NCBI RefSeq assembly: GCF_030363035.1
Contig: NZ_JAUCMN010000012.1
Span: 33,503 to 97,502 of the forward strand
Source: Curtobacterium caseinilyticum
GTDB lineage: Bacteria > Actinomycetota > Actinomycetes > Actinomycetales > Microbacteriaceae
Length of the DNA: 64,000 nt
Direction of reading: 5' to 3'
The notes below the pieces were generated by a model. The model searched no databases. It was not told where the DNA came from and saw only the letters and a list, made by a program, of their open reading frames with translations. Both the position numbers and the translations under genes were made by a program. Shown here piece by piece: positions 47,042 to 55,607 of the stretch. Positions within the stretch are counted from its first letter, which is position 1. The number at the start of each line of letters is the position of its first letter.

Positions 47042-47509
47042 TCAGTGCCCGGGTCGTGCCCGGTTCGGCCGCGGAGCAGCACGGACCCCGGTGCTCCGGT
47101 GCGCGTCCTCGTGCGCGGCGTCGACGTCGGCCTTGCCGCGGTCCGCCGCCTTCCGCAGCCACTGCGGACCGTGCGCCTTCGCCCAGTCCCAGAAGCGGTG
47201 CAGCTGGGCACGGAGCCACGTGATGATCCGGTGGAAGAAGTGGAACTCGCTGGCCAGGATCGTCAGGCCGATGAACACCACCAGCCACCCCGGACCGGGC
47301 AGCGGCACGAGGATCAGCCCGATGACCACGACGAGCCCCCCGACGATCCCGACGAGCACCTTGTAGAACAGGTGCACCCCCGGCCGCGCGTGGATCCACG
47401 CGCGCATGCGGCGGAACCAGCGGAAGCGCTGGTGGTCGTCGCCGTCGGTCCCGGGCGCCTCGATGTCGGCACGCACGACCGCGTCGGGTCGCTCGTGGGT
47501 GTCGTCCAT
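47042..47509 (-). CDS. TIGR02611-like PGPGW membrane protein
   Basis: 155 residues. Two helices joined by PLPGPGWLVVFIGLTILASEF, the diagnostic PGPGW motif. Acidic/His N-terminus and basic tail are cytoplasmic. TACGGT lies 6 nt before the ATG. Function unknown; common in actinobacteria. Confidence 0.85.
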   Translation of the reverse strand: MDDTHERPDAVVRADIEAPGTDGDDHQRFRWFRRMRAWIHARPGVHLFYKVLVGIVGGLVVVIGLILVPLPGPGWLVVFIGLTILASEFHFFHRIITWLRAQLHRFWDWAKAHGPQWLRKAADRGKADVDAAHEDAHRSTGVRAAPRPNRARPGH

Positions 47510-47627
47510 GCCGGAACCGTAGGGCGCGCGGCTGGGAAACGGCGGCGGAACCGGTGCACGCGACGTGAGCGGCGGGACGGGCGTGCGCCGCGCCTCCCGT
47601 CCGTCGACCAGCCGGCCGGGAGGCACG

Positions 47628-47960
47628 TCACGCGTGCGCGACGCAGGTCGCGGCCCACGGGACGGCGGCCAGGCGGGCCTCCGGGATCGGCTCACCACCG
47701 ACCGCGCACCGCCCGTAGGTGCCCGCGTCCAGCCGCGCGAGCGCGGCGTCCACCTGCCGGATCCGGTCTCGGGCGCTGTCCCGCACCGCGCCGAGCGAGC
47801 CCCGCTCCCACGCGAGGGTCGCGCCCTCCGGGTCGTGCTCGTCGTCGGAGTTCGCGTCCTGCCGGGCATCGCTGACGTCGCGCATGCTCCGCTCGACGTC
47901 GGCGAGCAGGCGCTCGTTGCGCTGCCGCTCGGCCGTCAGGGCGCTGCGGGGGTCGTTCAT
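47628..47960 (-). CDS. DksA/TraR-like protein with incomplete zinc finger
   Basis: 110 residues. Coiled-coil with acidic insertion (1-75), then GTYGRCAVGGEPIPEARLAAVPWAATCVAHA. Only two of the four Cys of the DksA zinc ribbon remain (C in GRC and in TCV); the partners are Gly and Ala/His. May still bind RNA polymerase's secondary channel without zinc, as Cys-poor DksA variants do. TACGGT lies 7 nt before the ATG. Confidence 0.8.
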   Translation of the reverse strand: MNDPRSALTAERQRNERLLADVERSMRDVSDARQDANSDDEHDPEGATLAWERGSLGAVRDSARDRIRQVDAALARLDAGTYGRCAVGGEPIPEARLAAVPWAATCVAHA

Positions 47961-48029
47961 GGCGACGACCGTAGTCCCAGCACGCAGGACGAGCGGAATG
48001 CCCCCGCAGCAGCATGCGTTCGCATCGGC

Positions 48030-49058
48030 ATGACCAAGATCGGGTTCCTGTCCTTCGGGCACTGGCGCGACGTGCCGGGCTCGCGCGTCCGCAGCGGCCG
48101 TGAGTCGCTCCTGCAGGCGATCGACCTCGCCGTCGCCGCCGAGGAGGCCGGGGTCGACGGCGCGTACTTCCGCGTGCACCACTTCGCCCCGCAGCAGGCC
48201 GCGCCGTTCCCGCTGCTCGCGGCGATCGCCGCCCGGACCAACCGGATCGAGATCGGCACCGGCGTGATCGACATGCGCTACGAGAACCCGCTGTACATGG
48301 CCGAGGAGGCTGCGGCGGCGGACCTGATCTCCGGCGGTCGGCTGCAGCTCGGCGTCTCGCGGGGATCACCCGAGACCGCCCTCGCGGGTTACCAGCAGTT
48401 CGGGTACGTACCCGAGGCGCACGACCAGAACGGCGGCGACATGGCGCGGGCGCACACCGACGTGTTCCGCCGCGCGATCGCCGGCGAACCCATGGCACAC
48501 GCGAACCCGCAGATGACCGGGTCTGCCGGTTCGCTCGCGATCACCCCGCTCTCGGACACGTTGCCCGACCGCATCTGGTGGGGTGCCGGCACCCGGGCCA
48601 CCGCCGAGTGGACGGCCGAGCAGGGCATGAACCTCATGTCGTCGACCCTGCTCACCGAGGACACCGGCGTCCCGTTCGACGAGCTGCAGGCCGAGCAGAT
48701 CGCCCGCTTCCGCTCGACGTGGGCGGAGATGGGCTGGGAGCGCGAGCCGCGCGTCTCGGTGTCCCGCAGCATCATCCCGATCACCGACGACGAGTCGCGG
48801 CACTACTTCGGCGTGCGGGCGCAGGTCGAGGGACAGGACCAGGTCGGGCACCTCGACGGCGGGCTCGCCCGGTTCGGCCGCTCGTACATCGGTGAACCGG
48901 AGCAGCTCGTGGCCGAGCTCGCCGCGGATGCCGCTATCCGTGCCGCCGACACCGTGCTCGTCACCGTGCCGAACCAGTTGGGAGTTGCTTATTGTGTACG
49001 GATGCTCGCAGCAGCCGTGGCGATCTTGCGCGAGGTCGACTCCACAGTCCTCGCGTAG
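48030..49058 (+). CDS. LLM-class oxidoreductase with cassette-supplied 3' end
   Basis: 342 residues. LLM barrel: MTKIGFLSFGHWRD, TRNRIEIGTGVIDMRY, LISGGRLQLGVSRGSPE. Up to VTVPNQ (about residue 316) the DNA is typical high-GC; from 48978 on, the last 27 codons are a lower-GC, diverged version of the same C-terminus (LGVAYCVRMLAAAVAILREVDSTVLA region). The native 3' end lies displaced at 52373-52477. The enzyme should still fold. Paralog of 37641-38648. Confidence 0.85.
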   Translation: MTKIGFLSFGHWRDVPGSRVRSGRESLLQAIDLAVAAEEAGVDGAYFRVHHFAPQQAAPFPLLAAIAARTNRIEIGTGVIDMRYENPLYMAEEAAAADLISGGRLQLGVSRGSPETALAGYQQFGYVPEAHDQNGGDMARAHTDVFRRAIAGEPMAHANPQMTGSAGSLAITPLSDTLPDRIWWGAGTRATAEWTAEQGMNLMSSTLLTEDTGVPFDELQAEQIARFRSTWAEMGWEREPRVSVSRSIIPITDDESRHYFGVRAQVEGQDQVGHLDGGLARFGRSYIGEPEQLVAELAADAAIRAADTVLVTVPNQLGVAYCVRMLAAAVAILREVDSTVLA

Positions 49059-49235
49059 CTGAACGCTCCTTGTCGCAATACGCAGACTGACGAGGACCTA
49101 CTAGGACGGGCTGAAATCGCTGCAGGCCCCTGCTCGGCGCGCATCGTCAGTTCCCCTAGAGGAGGGCTAGAGGTCCCCGAGTACCAGACCCGCGTCGTTG
49201 GCGAGCGTCGGCTGAACGCTCAGTACAGTGATCGC

Positions 49236-50351
49236 ATGAGCGATACCGAACCTTCTCTCACCTTCCTGCTCGACTGGCAGGCTGCCGAACTCGCCGCGGT
49301 CGAGCACATGAAGGCGCTCGGCTTCGTCGACGCTCAGAAGACACAGTCCGGCGCTGACGGCGGCATCGATGTGGAAAGCAGCGAAGCCGCAGCCCAGGTC
49401 AAGTTCTACGCGAGTTCGATCGGTCGCCCGGACATCCAGAGGCTTCGCGGTGCGGCGCATGAGTACCGCATCTCGGTGTTCTACTCGACCGGCGGGTACA
49501 CGCGAGAGGCCGTGCAGTATGCGGACCAGGCGGCCGTCGCGCTCTTCGCGATGGACCCCTACGGTCAGGTAGAGGCAGCATCCGAGTTCGCGGTCGTTCT
49601 CGCGGACTCGACTCTCGTTCAGGAGCGCAGAGAGCGCTTCGAGGAACTGAAGGCCGTCCGATACCGGTTCGCCGCTGACTCGCTTGACCGCGATGCTCAG
49701 CTCTACGCGCAGTTCGGTCGACTGGCTTCGATGGGGCAGGAGGAGGGTGCGGTGTTCACCCACGCCGCTGCAGCGTTCGAGAGCTACGCGCGAGCCTTCC
49801 GGACTGCTGCCCTGGCGAAGGACTTCGCCGCAGCCGACGAAGCGTTCGATGAGGCCAACAAGCGGATCCGGCTGCTGCGGTGGATCACGGGGAACGACCT
49901 ACGCGATGAGTACGGGAGCCTGGAGGACGCCGTTTCCATCGGCTGGGAGTGGGAGGTCACGCCTGGATCGGATCATCTGCTCCAGCGCGTCTCCATGGGC
50001 GCGTTCAACCTTCGCGAACTCGTGGTCGAGTCCTTCGAAGGGTGGGAAAGCCTGCTTCCAGAAGACATCAGCACGCACAACTTGGCGGATATTGAGATGG
50101 GCAAGTACGCCGGAATGCTGTTGAGCGCATCCTATGATCCAGCCCTACTCACGCCAGACCTGTTGCGGCGGCTCAAGGAAGCGGTGAGGGCTGGAGTACA
50201 GCGAACTCACGGGACTGCTGCTATGGCGTTTCGTGCTCTCTTCGACGCGAACGCTCGGCTCGGCCTCGGCCGTCCGAGTTCGCTCCTTGCGCGTTCTCTC
50301 CGCGTGGATGCCCTCGTGAATCGGCTCTACCAGCAGCTCGACGCGAGCTGA
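49236..50351 (+). CDS. Mrr-type PD-(D/E)xK endonuclease with unknown C-terminal domain
   Basis: 371 residues. The N-domain (10-130) has the Mrr-cat pattern: GADGGIDV (Asp41, Asp45) and AQVK (Gln54, Lys56), followed by VFYSTGGYTREAVQYAD. The C-terminal 240 residues are helical and not recognised; they may carry specificity or partner binding. TACAGT lies 6 nt before the ATG. First gene of the cassette, presumed to cleave modified or invading DNA with the OLD protein. Confidence 0.75.
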   Translation: MSDTEPSLTFLLDWQAAELAAVEHMKALGFVDAQKTQSGADGGIDVESSEAAAQVKFYASSIGRPDIQRLRGAAHEYRISVFYSTGGYTREAVQYADQAAVALFAMDPYGQVEAASEFAVVLADSTLVQERRERFEELKAVRYRFAADSLDRDAQLYAQFGRLASMGQEEGAVFTHAAAAFESYARAFRTAALAKDFAAADEAFDEANKRIRLLRWITGNDLRDEYGSLEDAVSIGWEWEVTPGSDHLLQRVSMGAFNLRELVVESFEGWESLLPEDISTHNLADIEMGKYAGMLLSASYDPALLTPDLLRRLKEAVRAGVQRTHGTAAMAFRALFDANARLGLGRPSSLLARSLRVDALVNRLYQQLDAS

Positions 50352-50384
50352 AGTCGGTCTCGAGCGGTACCATCCGATTGCGAG

Positions 50385-50409
50385 AAGCCCCTCGCCATTT
50401 TCGGGGCTT
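50385..50409 (+). terminator. Hairpin between the two cassette genes
   Basis: AAGCCCC and GGGGCTT with the T-rich loop TCGCCATTTTC. It separates the Mrr gene from the OLD promoter, so they are likely transcribed apart. Confidence 0.55.
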
Positions 50410-50443
50410 GCGGCATCCGCCTGGCTCGTGCAGGATCGGGCCT

Positions 50444-52294
50444 ATGCATCTTGCACGAGTGAAACTCAAGAACTTCCGCTGTTACCAGCAGGAGATCGCC
50501 ATCGATGTTGGCGACTTCACCGCGCTCATGGGCCGCAATGATGCTGGCAAATCTTCGGTACTGGACGCGTTGGCAATATTCTTTGGGCGCTCTAAAGCGG
50601 ATCGTGATGATGCATCCAAAGGGGGTGACCCGGAAGCAATGACAATTACCTGCGAATTCGATTCCCTGCCTGACTCGCTGGTACTCGACGCAACGAACGA
50701 GACAACTCTCGCAAAGGAGCACCTCCTCAACGCTGACCAGCGCCTTGAGATTGTCCATGTTTACAACGGCACCCTGAAGTCGCCCTCAAAGAAGGTCTTC
50801 CTTCGAGCGAATCATCCGACCAACGAGAATGCGTCAGACCTGCTGTCTTTGAAGATAGCAGACCTCAGGAAACGAGCTGTGGCAGTTGGTGCATCGCTCG
50901 AAGGAGTAAATCAAACCGTCAGCGCCGAACTTAGAGAGGCAATCCGCGTTGCGGTGGGTGAACTCAACCTTGAGGAGCGGGCCTTGCCCGTAAGCGAAGA
51001 GGGAACGAAGATCATCTGGTCAAAGATCGAATCCGCGTTGCCCTCCTTTTTTCTCTTCGGGGCGGATAGGCCGAGCACCGATCAGGATGCAGAAGCGCAA
51101 GATCCCATGAAAGCGGCGGTTGAGGTGGCCGTCGCCTCCCAGCGCGACGCTCTCGACGCAATTGCTTCGACCGTGACTGAAGAGCTCCACAAGCTGATCG
51201 ATGCAACGGTCGAGCGGATCACTTCAATGTCACCTTCAATCGCGAATGGTTTGAACGCGCGAATAAACGATGAGTTGAAATGGGAGTCGGTATTCAAGGT
51301 CACCTTGCATGGAGTGAATGGTGTGCCGCTGAATAAGCGCGGAAGCGGCGTGCGCCGCACCGTGCTGCTGGGCTTCCTGCAGGCGACTGCCGAACTCAAG
51401 AGTGCGGGCTCCAACATCATCTACGCGATCGAGGAGCCGGAAACCGGGCAGCACCCGGATATGCAGAGAGCTCTTCTCAACGCCATCCGCGACATATCCG
51501 AGCGTCAGGGCTTCCAAGTCCTTCTCACTACTCACACTCCTACGCTCGGTCGTCTTGTCTCGCAGGAGTCGCTCCGCTTCATCGAGGTGAGCGCCGAAGG
51601 CGAGCGTACGATTGCCGAAAGTGGCGTCGCAACGATGCGAAAGGTCACGGAAGCCTTAGGAATCTTGCCGGATCATGGGGTTGGTGCTTTCGTCGGCGTG
51701 GAAGGGAAACATGACATCAATTTTCTCCGAATCATTTCCCGAATTCTGTCGCAAACAGAGGCCGACATTCCGAACCTGGAACTGTGGGAGGAAGAGGGGC
51801 GCGTCATCTTCGTGCCGGCCGGTGGCACTAATGGCGCCCTCTGGGTGTCTCGACTACAAGGGCTTGGTGTTCACGAGTTCCATATCTTCGACCGCGACTA
51901 CGCTCCGCCGGCAAATCCGCACTACAAGGATGTGGCTGATCAGCACAACGAAATGCCGAAGGTTGAAGCCGTTCACACCTCGCGCAAGGAACTCGAGAAC
52001 TATCTGCACCTCGATGCCGTTCGAGAGGCTCGGCCTGCTCTGAACATCGATCCTGTGGGCCAATGGGAGTCCGTTCCGAAAGCGTGTGCGAAATCCATCT
52101 TCCTCGAAACCGCTGACGAAACAATCTGGGACGCTCTCGACCGAGGTTCCCAGAAGAGCAAGGCGAACAGTGCCAAATCCTGGCTCAACACCGACGCAGT
52201 GGAGCGGATGACGCCCGCGAGGCTTAGCGCCGTGGATGCGGAAGACGACATCCGGACTTGGCTTCGCCGAATTGCCTCGTATGTCGAACGGTGA
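50444..52294 (+). CDS. OLD-family ATPase with TOPRIM nuclease domain
   Basis: 616 residues. Walker A GRNDAGKS (30-37), Walker B with IEEPE (329-333), H-loop THT. TOPRIM acids: Glu420 in VEGKHD, Asp483 and Asp485 in FDRD, then KELENYL. This is a class 1/2 OLD layout; OLD proteins are DNA nucleases of phages and defence systems such as Gabija GajA. No GajB-like helicase is present; its partner here would be the Mrr protein. CAGGAT lies 7 nt before the ATG. Codon use is distinctly lower-GC than the genome. Confidence 0.85.
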   Translation: MHLARVKLKNFRCYQQEIAIDVGDFTALMGRNDAGKSSVLDALAIFFGRSKADRDDASKGGDPEAMTITCEFDSLPDSLVLDATNETTLAKEHLLNADQRLEIVHVYNGTLKSPSKKVFLRANHPTNENASDLLSLKIADLRKRAVAVGASLEGVNQTVSAELREAIRVAVGELNLEERALPVSEEGTKIIWSKIESALPSFFLFGADRPSTDQDAEAQDPMKAAVEVAVASQRDALDAIASTVTEELHKLIDATVERITSMSPSIANGLNARINDELKWESVFKVTLHGVNGVPLNKRGSGVRRTVLLGFLQATAELKSAGSNIIYAIEEPETGQHPDMQRALLNAIRDISERQGFQVLLTTHTPTLGRLVSQESLRFIEVSAEGERTIAESGVATMRKVTEALGILPDHGVGAFVGVEGKHDINFLRIISRILSQTEADIPNLELWEEEGRVIFVPAGGTNGALWVSRLQGLGVHEFHIFDRDYAPPANPHYKDVADQHNEMPKVEAVHTSRKELENYLHLDAVREARPALNIDPVGQWESVPKACAKSIFLETADETIWDALDRGSQKSKANSAKSWLNTDAVERMTPARLSAVDAEDDIRTWLRRIASYVER

Positions 52295-52372
52295 GGTAGG
52301 CATCGAAGACGGGATGATTTCTCCGGCGAGCGAAGCGACTTTAAATTAAACGCGATCGAAATTCCGCGAACG

Positions 52373-52477
52373 GTGCCGAACCAGCTCGGCGTCGACTTCA
52401 ACGCCCGGCTGCTCGCGGCGACGAGGGCCGTGATGGACGAGGTGGACGCGACGCCGGTCCCGGCACTCCCCGTCTGA
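52373..52477 (+). pseudogene. Displaced 3' end of the LLM gene
   Basis: 35 codons from VPNQLGVDFNARLLAA to a TGA, homologous to the end of the protein at 48030. It has no start and is separated from its gene by the cassette. Hand comparison with the replacement end gives 39 identical of 69 aligned bases after the core. Confidence 0.8.
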
Positions 52478-52478
52478 G

Positions 52479-52952
52479 TCAGGCGCGGGGTTCCGGCCAG
52501 AGCAGGCGGAAGCGCTCGCACAGCACCGGCATGTCCGGCGCGAAACCCCTCGGGTTCTCGGAGTGCTCGCGCCAGTAGCGTTCGTGTTCAGCACGCCAGT
52601 ACGCGAGCGTGCGGTCGCCCTCACCCTCGGCTCGGGCATGCTCGGCGTCGACCTCGTCGAAGGGCACGACGTGCAGGTCCGTCGTCTCGATGACCGCGCG
52701 CGGCTCCCCCTCGCCGTCGAGGACCACAGCGAGCTCGCCCACCTCGGGGAGCGGATCACCGGTGGCCTCGTGGTCCCACACCGACGACGCCGTGCCGTCC
52801 TTGACCCCGCGGAGCACCAGGTCGAGCAGGTCGTCGGCCTGCTCCGGCGTCGCGCCGAACGCCCACGCCGGCGGCACCTCCTCCGGCAGGACGGGCGACT
52901 CCGCCCGGCGGGCCTCCCAGAAGGTGGACAGCGACGTCGATGCGGTGGTCAC
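52479..52952 (-). CDS. ASCH-domain protein
   Basis: 157 residues. ASCH fold: GELAVVLDGEGEPRAVIETTDLHVVPFDEVD and the closing YWRAEHERYW. ASCH domains bind RNA or modified nucleosides. TACAGT lies 6 nt before the GTG. Convergent with the cassette remnant. Confidence 0.8.
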   Translation of the reverse strand: MTTASTSLSTFWEARRAESPVLPEEVPPAWAFGATPEQADDLLDLVLRGVKDGTASSVWDHEATGDPLPEVGELAVVLDGEGEPRAVIETTDLHVVPFDEVDAEHARAEGEGDRTLAYWRAEHERYWREHSENPRGFAPDMPVLCERFRLLWPEPRA

Positions 52953-53081
52953 CCGTCGACTGTAGCGCAGGGGTGGGGGCCGGTCCCCCTTGTTGCCGAC
53001 ACCCGCTGTGGGACTGTGGACGGGCGCGGCGTCCCCGTAGCGTCGGGGTGCACCATCCACCGCACCCTCGAGGAGCACCCC

Positions 53082-53525
53082 GTGACGCTGCCGGCCGCCG
53101 GCTGGTTCCCGGACCCCCAGGACGCCCACCGCCTCCGCTGGTGGGACGGTCACGCGTGGGGTGGGGCGACGCGGGTGCTCCCGGACCGACCGGAGCCCGT
53201 CGTCCCGGTGGCCATCGCCCCGGTCGGGCCGTCGTTCTCGGTGGAGGGCGGCACCGTCGGGACCCGCTCGTGGGCGTCGGCCAGCTCCGTGCAGCGCGTC
53301 GGCGTCGCGGCCGTCGCAGCGGTCGTGCTCGCGGTCGCGTCGGTCGTCTGGAACCCGGTCGGCATCGCGAGCACGGCGGCGCTGGTCGCCGGTGTCGTCG
53401 GGGTCGTGCGCCCCGGAGCGACCGGCGGGTGGCGCGTGCTCGCGCGGAGTGCGGCGGCGAGCGCCCTCGTGGTCGCGGTGGCGACGGCAGCGGTCGCGGC
53501 CTCCGCGCAGTTCCACCTGTTCTGA
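53082..53525 (+). CDS. DUF2510 membrane protein
   Basis: 147 residues. DUF2510 head AAGWFPDPQDAHRLRWWDGHAWG, then three hydrophobic helices of a small membrane domain. Typical actinobacterial protein of unknown function. GAGGAG precedes the GTG. Confidence 0.8.
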   Translation: MTLPAAGWFPDPQDAHRLRWWDGHAWGGATRVLPDRPEPVVPVAIAPVGPSFSVEGGTVGTRSWASASSVQRVGVAAVAAVVLAVASVVWNPVGIASTAALVAGVVGVVRPGATGGWRVLARSAAASALVVAVATAAVAASAQFHLF

Positions 53526-53613
53526 CGCTGCCGGCACCCGTGCCCGTCGCGCGTCGCCCGTCGCACGTCGCGCGGCGCCCGTCACTCGTCGCCCGTCGCT
53601 CGTCGGGCCCTTC

Positions 53614-53668
53614 GGTGGAGCAGAAGACGTCGAGTGCCCCGTGGCCACCCGACGTCTTCTGCTCCACC
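53614..53668. terminator. Bidirectional terminator with 19-bp arms
   Basis: GGTGGAGCAGAAGACGTCG and its exact complement (53650-53668) around GTGCCCCGTGGCCAC. Lies between the DUF2510 gene (+) and xerD (-). Confidence 0.6.
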
Positions 53669-53772
53669 GACAACGGCCGATCCGCGGCCCGACCCGCGAC
53701 CCGCGACTCGGCGCGCCCGACCACGACCCACCCCGCGCCCGACCGGCGGCCCGGCGGCCCGGCGCGGCTGCG

Positions 53773-54774
53773 CTACCGCCGCGCCCTCGGGTGCGCCGTC
53801 TGGTAGACGTCCCGCAGCATGTCCGCCGTGACGAGCGTGTAGATCTGCGTCGTCGCGACGCTCGCGTGCCCGAGCAGCTCCTGCACGACGCGCACGTCGG
53901 CCCCGCCCTCGAGCAGGTGCGTCGCGAACGAGTGCCGGAACGTGTGCGGTGACACGTGCGCCGCCAACCCGGCTCGCTCCGCCGCGGCTTGGATCACGAG
54001 CCACGCGCTCTGCCGCGAGAGCCGTGCACCCCGAGCGCCGAGGAAGAGCGCCGGGGTCGACGCACCCCGCGCCGCGAACACCGGCCGCGCCCGCACCAGG
54101 TACGCGTCGACCGCCGCCCGCGCGAAGCTCCCGAGGGGCACGATGCGCTGCTTGTTGCCCTTGCCGGTCACCTTCACGACCGCGAGCCCGTCGCCGTCGG
54201 CGCCCTCGTCGTCGGGGTCTGACAGCGTGGTGACGTCGTCCACCGACAACCCGACCGCCTCGGAGATGCGCGCACCCGTGGCGTAGAGCAGCTCGAGGAG
54301 CGCCCGGTCCCGCAGCTGCACCGGGTCGTCGTCCGCCGTCCCCGCCGCCCCGAGCAGCCGCTCCATGTCGTGCACCGAGATCGCCTTCGGCAGCCGCGAG
54401 GGTGCCTTCGGCGGGCGGACGGCCGTGCCCGGGTCGAGCGGCAACCAGCCCTCAGCTGCGGCGAAGGCGGTGAAGGACCGCACCGAGCTGAGCATGCGTG
54501 CGACGGATCGTGGTGCGAGCGGCCCCTCCGACCGGGTCGTCAGGTGCGTGACGAACCCGGCGACGTCCGCACGGGCCAGCCGTGCCACGTCCTCGACGGC
54601 TGCTGCTCCCCCGGCGCGGTCTGCCCCGTCGGAGACGACCGTCGGCGCCGCGGCGAGCCACTCCGCGAACACGGCGAGGTCCCGTCGGTACGCCGCGACC
54701 GTGTGCTGCGACAACCCGCGCTCGACGGCGACGTGCCGGAGGTAGGTGTCGGTGGCACGGTCGAGCGGGGTCAC
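53773..54774 (-). CDS. xerD: Site-specific tyrosine recombinase XerD
   Basis: 333 residues. SAM-like N-domain (1-110), catalytic Arg169, Lys205, His277, Arg280, His303 and Tyr312. Resolves chromosome dimers at dif with XerC. Two inserts rich in Asp/Gly (residues 44-68 and 186-197) lengthen it slightly. Its place beside NUDIX and pyrG is the usual actinobacterial context, so it is the housekeeping enzyme rather than the cassette's integrase. Confidence 0.95.
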   Translation of the reverse strand: MTPLDRATDTYLRHVAVERGLSQHTVAAYRRDLAVFAEWLAAAPTVVSDGADRAGGAAAVEDVARLARADVAGFVTHLTTRSEGPLAPRSVARMLSSVRSFTAFAAAEGWLPLDPGTAVRPPKAPSRLPKAISVHDMERLLGAAGTADDDPVQLRDRALLELLYATGARISEAVGLSVDDVTTLSDPDDEGADGDGLAVVKVTGKGNKQRIVPLGSFARAAVDAYLVRARPVFAARGASTPALFLGARGARLSRQSAWLVIQAAAERAGLAAHVSPHTFRHSFATHLLEGGADVRVVQELLGHASVATTQIYTLVTADMLRDVYQTAHPRARR

Positions 54775-54840
54775 CCGAGCAGACTAGTCGCGCGCGTGCG
54801 ACCGACCGGCGGCTCCAGGCGTCGCCCGGCGCCCCGCTGC

Positions 54841-55425
54841 TCAGCCTGCTGCGCGTCGCTCGATCGTCTCGACCGCGAGCGTCGCCGCCACCAGCGCCGA
54901 GTTGTGCAGCCGTCCGTCGAGGATCGCGTCCACCAGCTCCTCGCGCGGCACCCAGCGCGTCACGATGTCGGCCTCCTCGGCCTCACGCTCGAAGGCGCTC
55001 TCGGTGGGTCGCACCCCGCGGGCGCGGAAGATCTCGATGAACTCGTCGCTCCCGCCGGAGGACGTGTTGTACCGGACGAGGGGCTCCCACGTGTCGGCCT
55101 GCAGGTCCGCCTCCTCGCCGAGCTCGCGCTGCGCGGCCGTCAGGTGGTCTTCGCCCTCGTGGTCGAGCAGCCCGGCGGGCAGCTCCCAGTCGCGCAGCTG
55201 CACCGGGTGCCGGTACTGCTGGATCACGAGCACCCGCCCCTCGTCGTCCTCGGCGTACACCGCGACGGCGCCGGTGTGGTCGATGTACTCGCGGACCATG
55301 TCGTGCCCGTTGTAGTCGACGGTGTCGCGGCGGACGTTCCAGACCGCGCCTTCGTACACGACGGTGGAGTCGGTGACCTCGTACGAGGCCTGTTCGTCAG
55401 CGATGGGTGCGTCAGCGTCGGTCAT
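54841..55425 (-). CDS. NUDIX hydrolase, ADP-ribose pyrophosphatase type
   Basis: 194 residues. Nudix box GLLDHEGEDHLTAAQRELGEE (85-105) with the spacing G-x5-E-x7-REUxEE. TGAVAVYAEDDEGRVLVIQQYRHP upstream matches the NudF/ADPRase group. TTGGAT lies just before the ATG. Neighbour of xerD and pyrG as in related genomes. Confidence 0.9.
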   Translation of the reverse strand: MTDADAPIADEQASYEVTDSTVVYEGAVWNVRRDTVDYNGHDMVREYIDHTGAVAVYAEDDEGRVLVIQQYRHPVQLRDWELPAGLLDHEGEDHLTAAQRELGEEADLQADTWEPLVRYNTSSGGSDEFIEIFRARGVRPTESAFEREAEEADIVTRWVPREELVDAILDGRLHNSALVAATLAVETIERRAAG

Positions 55426-55451
55426 CGCCCCATCCAAGCACGCCCGCCCCG

Positions 55452-55515
55452 CGGAACCAGGTTCCGGACACGACACCGCGTTCTTCCGTGGTTCCGTGTC
55501 CGGAACCTGGTTCCG
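55452..55515. repeat. 21-bp inverted repeat built from nested palindromes
   Basis: Arms 55452-55472 and 55495-55515 are exact complements, each containing CGGAACC-A/T-GGTTCCG, itself a palindrome. Lies upstream of the NUDIX gene. Confidence 0.7.
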
Positions 55516-55549
55516 TACGCGCGTACCGGCGCCGCGGACCGGCACCGCA

Positions 55550-55595
55550 ACGGACGGGAGGCGCGGTGCCAGCTGGCACCGCGCCTCCCGTCCGT
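55550..55595. terminator. Perfect 46-bp palindrome after pyrG
   Basis: ACGGACGGGAGGCGCGGTGCC and complement, identical in sequence to the inner part of 10561-10608. Probable terminator of pyrG, 12 bp after its stop. Confidence 0.7.
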
Positions 55596-55607
55596 CACCG
55601 GGTCGCG

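Larger units (their letters stand above)
48966..52384 (+). mobile_element. Integrated two-gene nuclease cassette in an LLM gene
   Basis: Bounded by an exact 12-bp direct repeat GTGCCGAACCAG (48966-48977 and 52373-52384) in the VPNQ codons of the LLM gene. The interior has lower GC, an AT-rich right end (TTTAAATTAAA near 52340), two genes with anti-phage-like domains and no recognisable integrase or transposase. The left end supplies a replacement for the target's last 27 codons. Most like an integrative element that reconstitutes its protein-coding attachment gene, or a remnant of one. Confidence 0.75.

Noticed and set aside
47572..47606. Another member of the long palindrome family
   Set aside because: Only one arm (CGCCTCCCGTCC) is well kept, so pairing is weak.
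48966..52384. Simple transposon with target-site duplication
   Set aside because: The left copy continues as a homologous, diverged gene end for 27 codons, which a plain duplication would not produce; no transposase or terminal inverted repeats seen.
53773..54774. XerD as the integrase of the cassette at 48966
   Set aside because: It lies 1.4 kb outside the cassette, has normal GC, and sits in the usual xerD-NUDIX-pyrG order.
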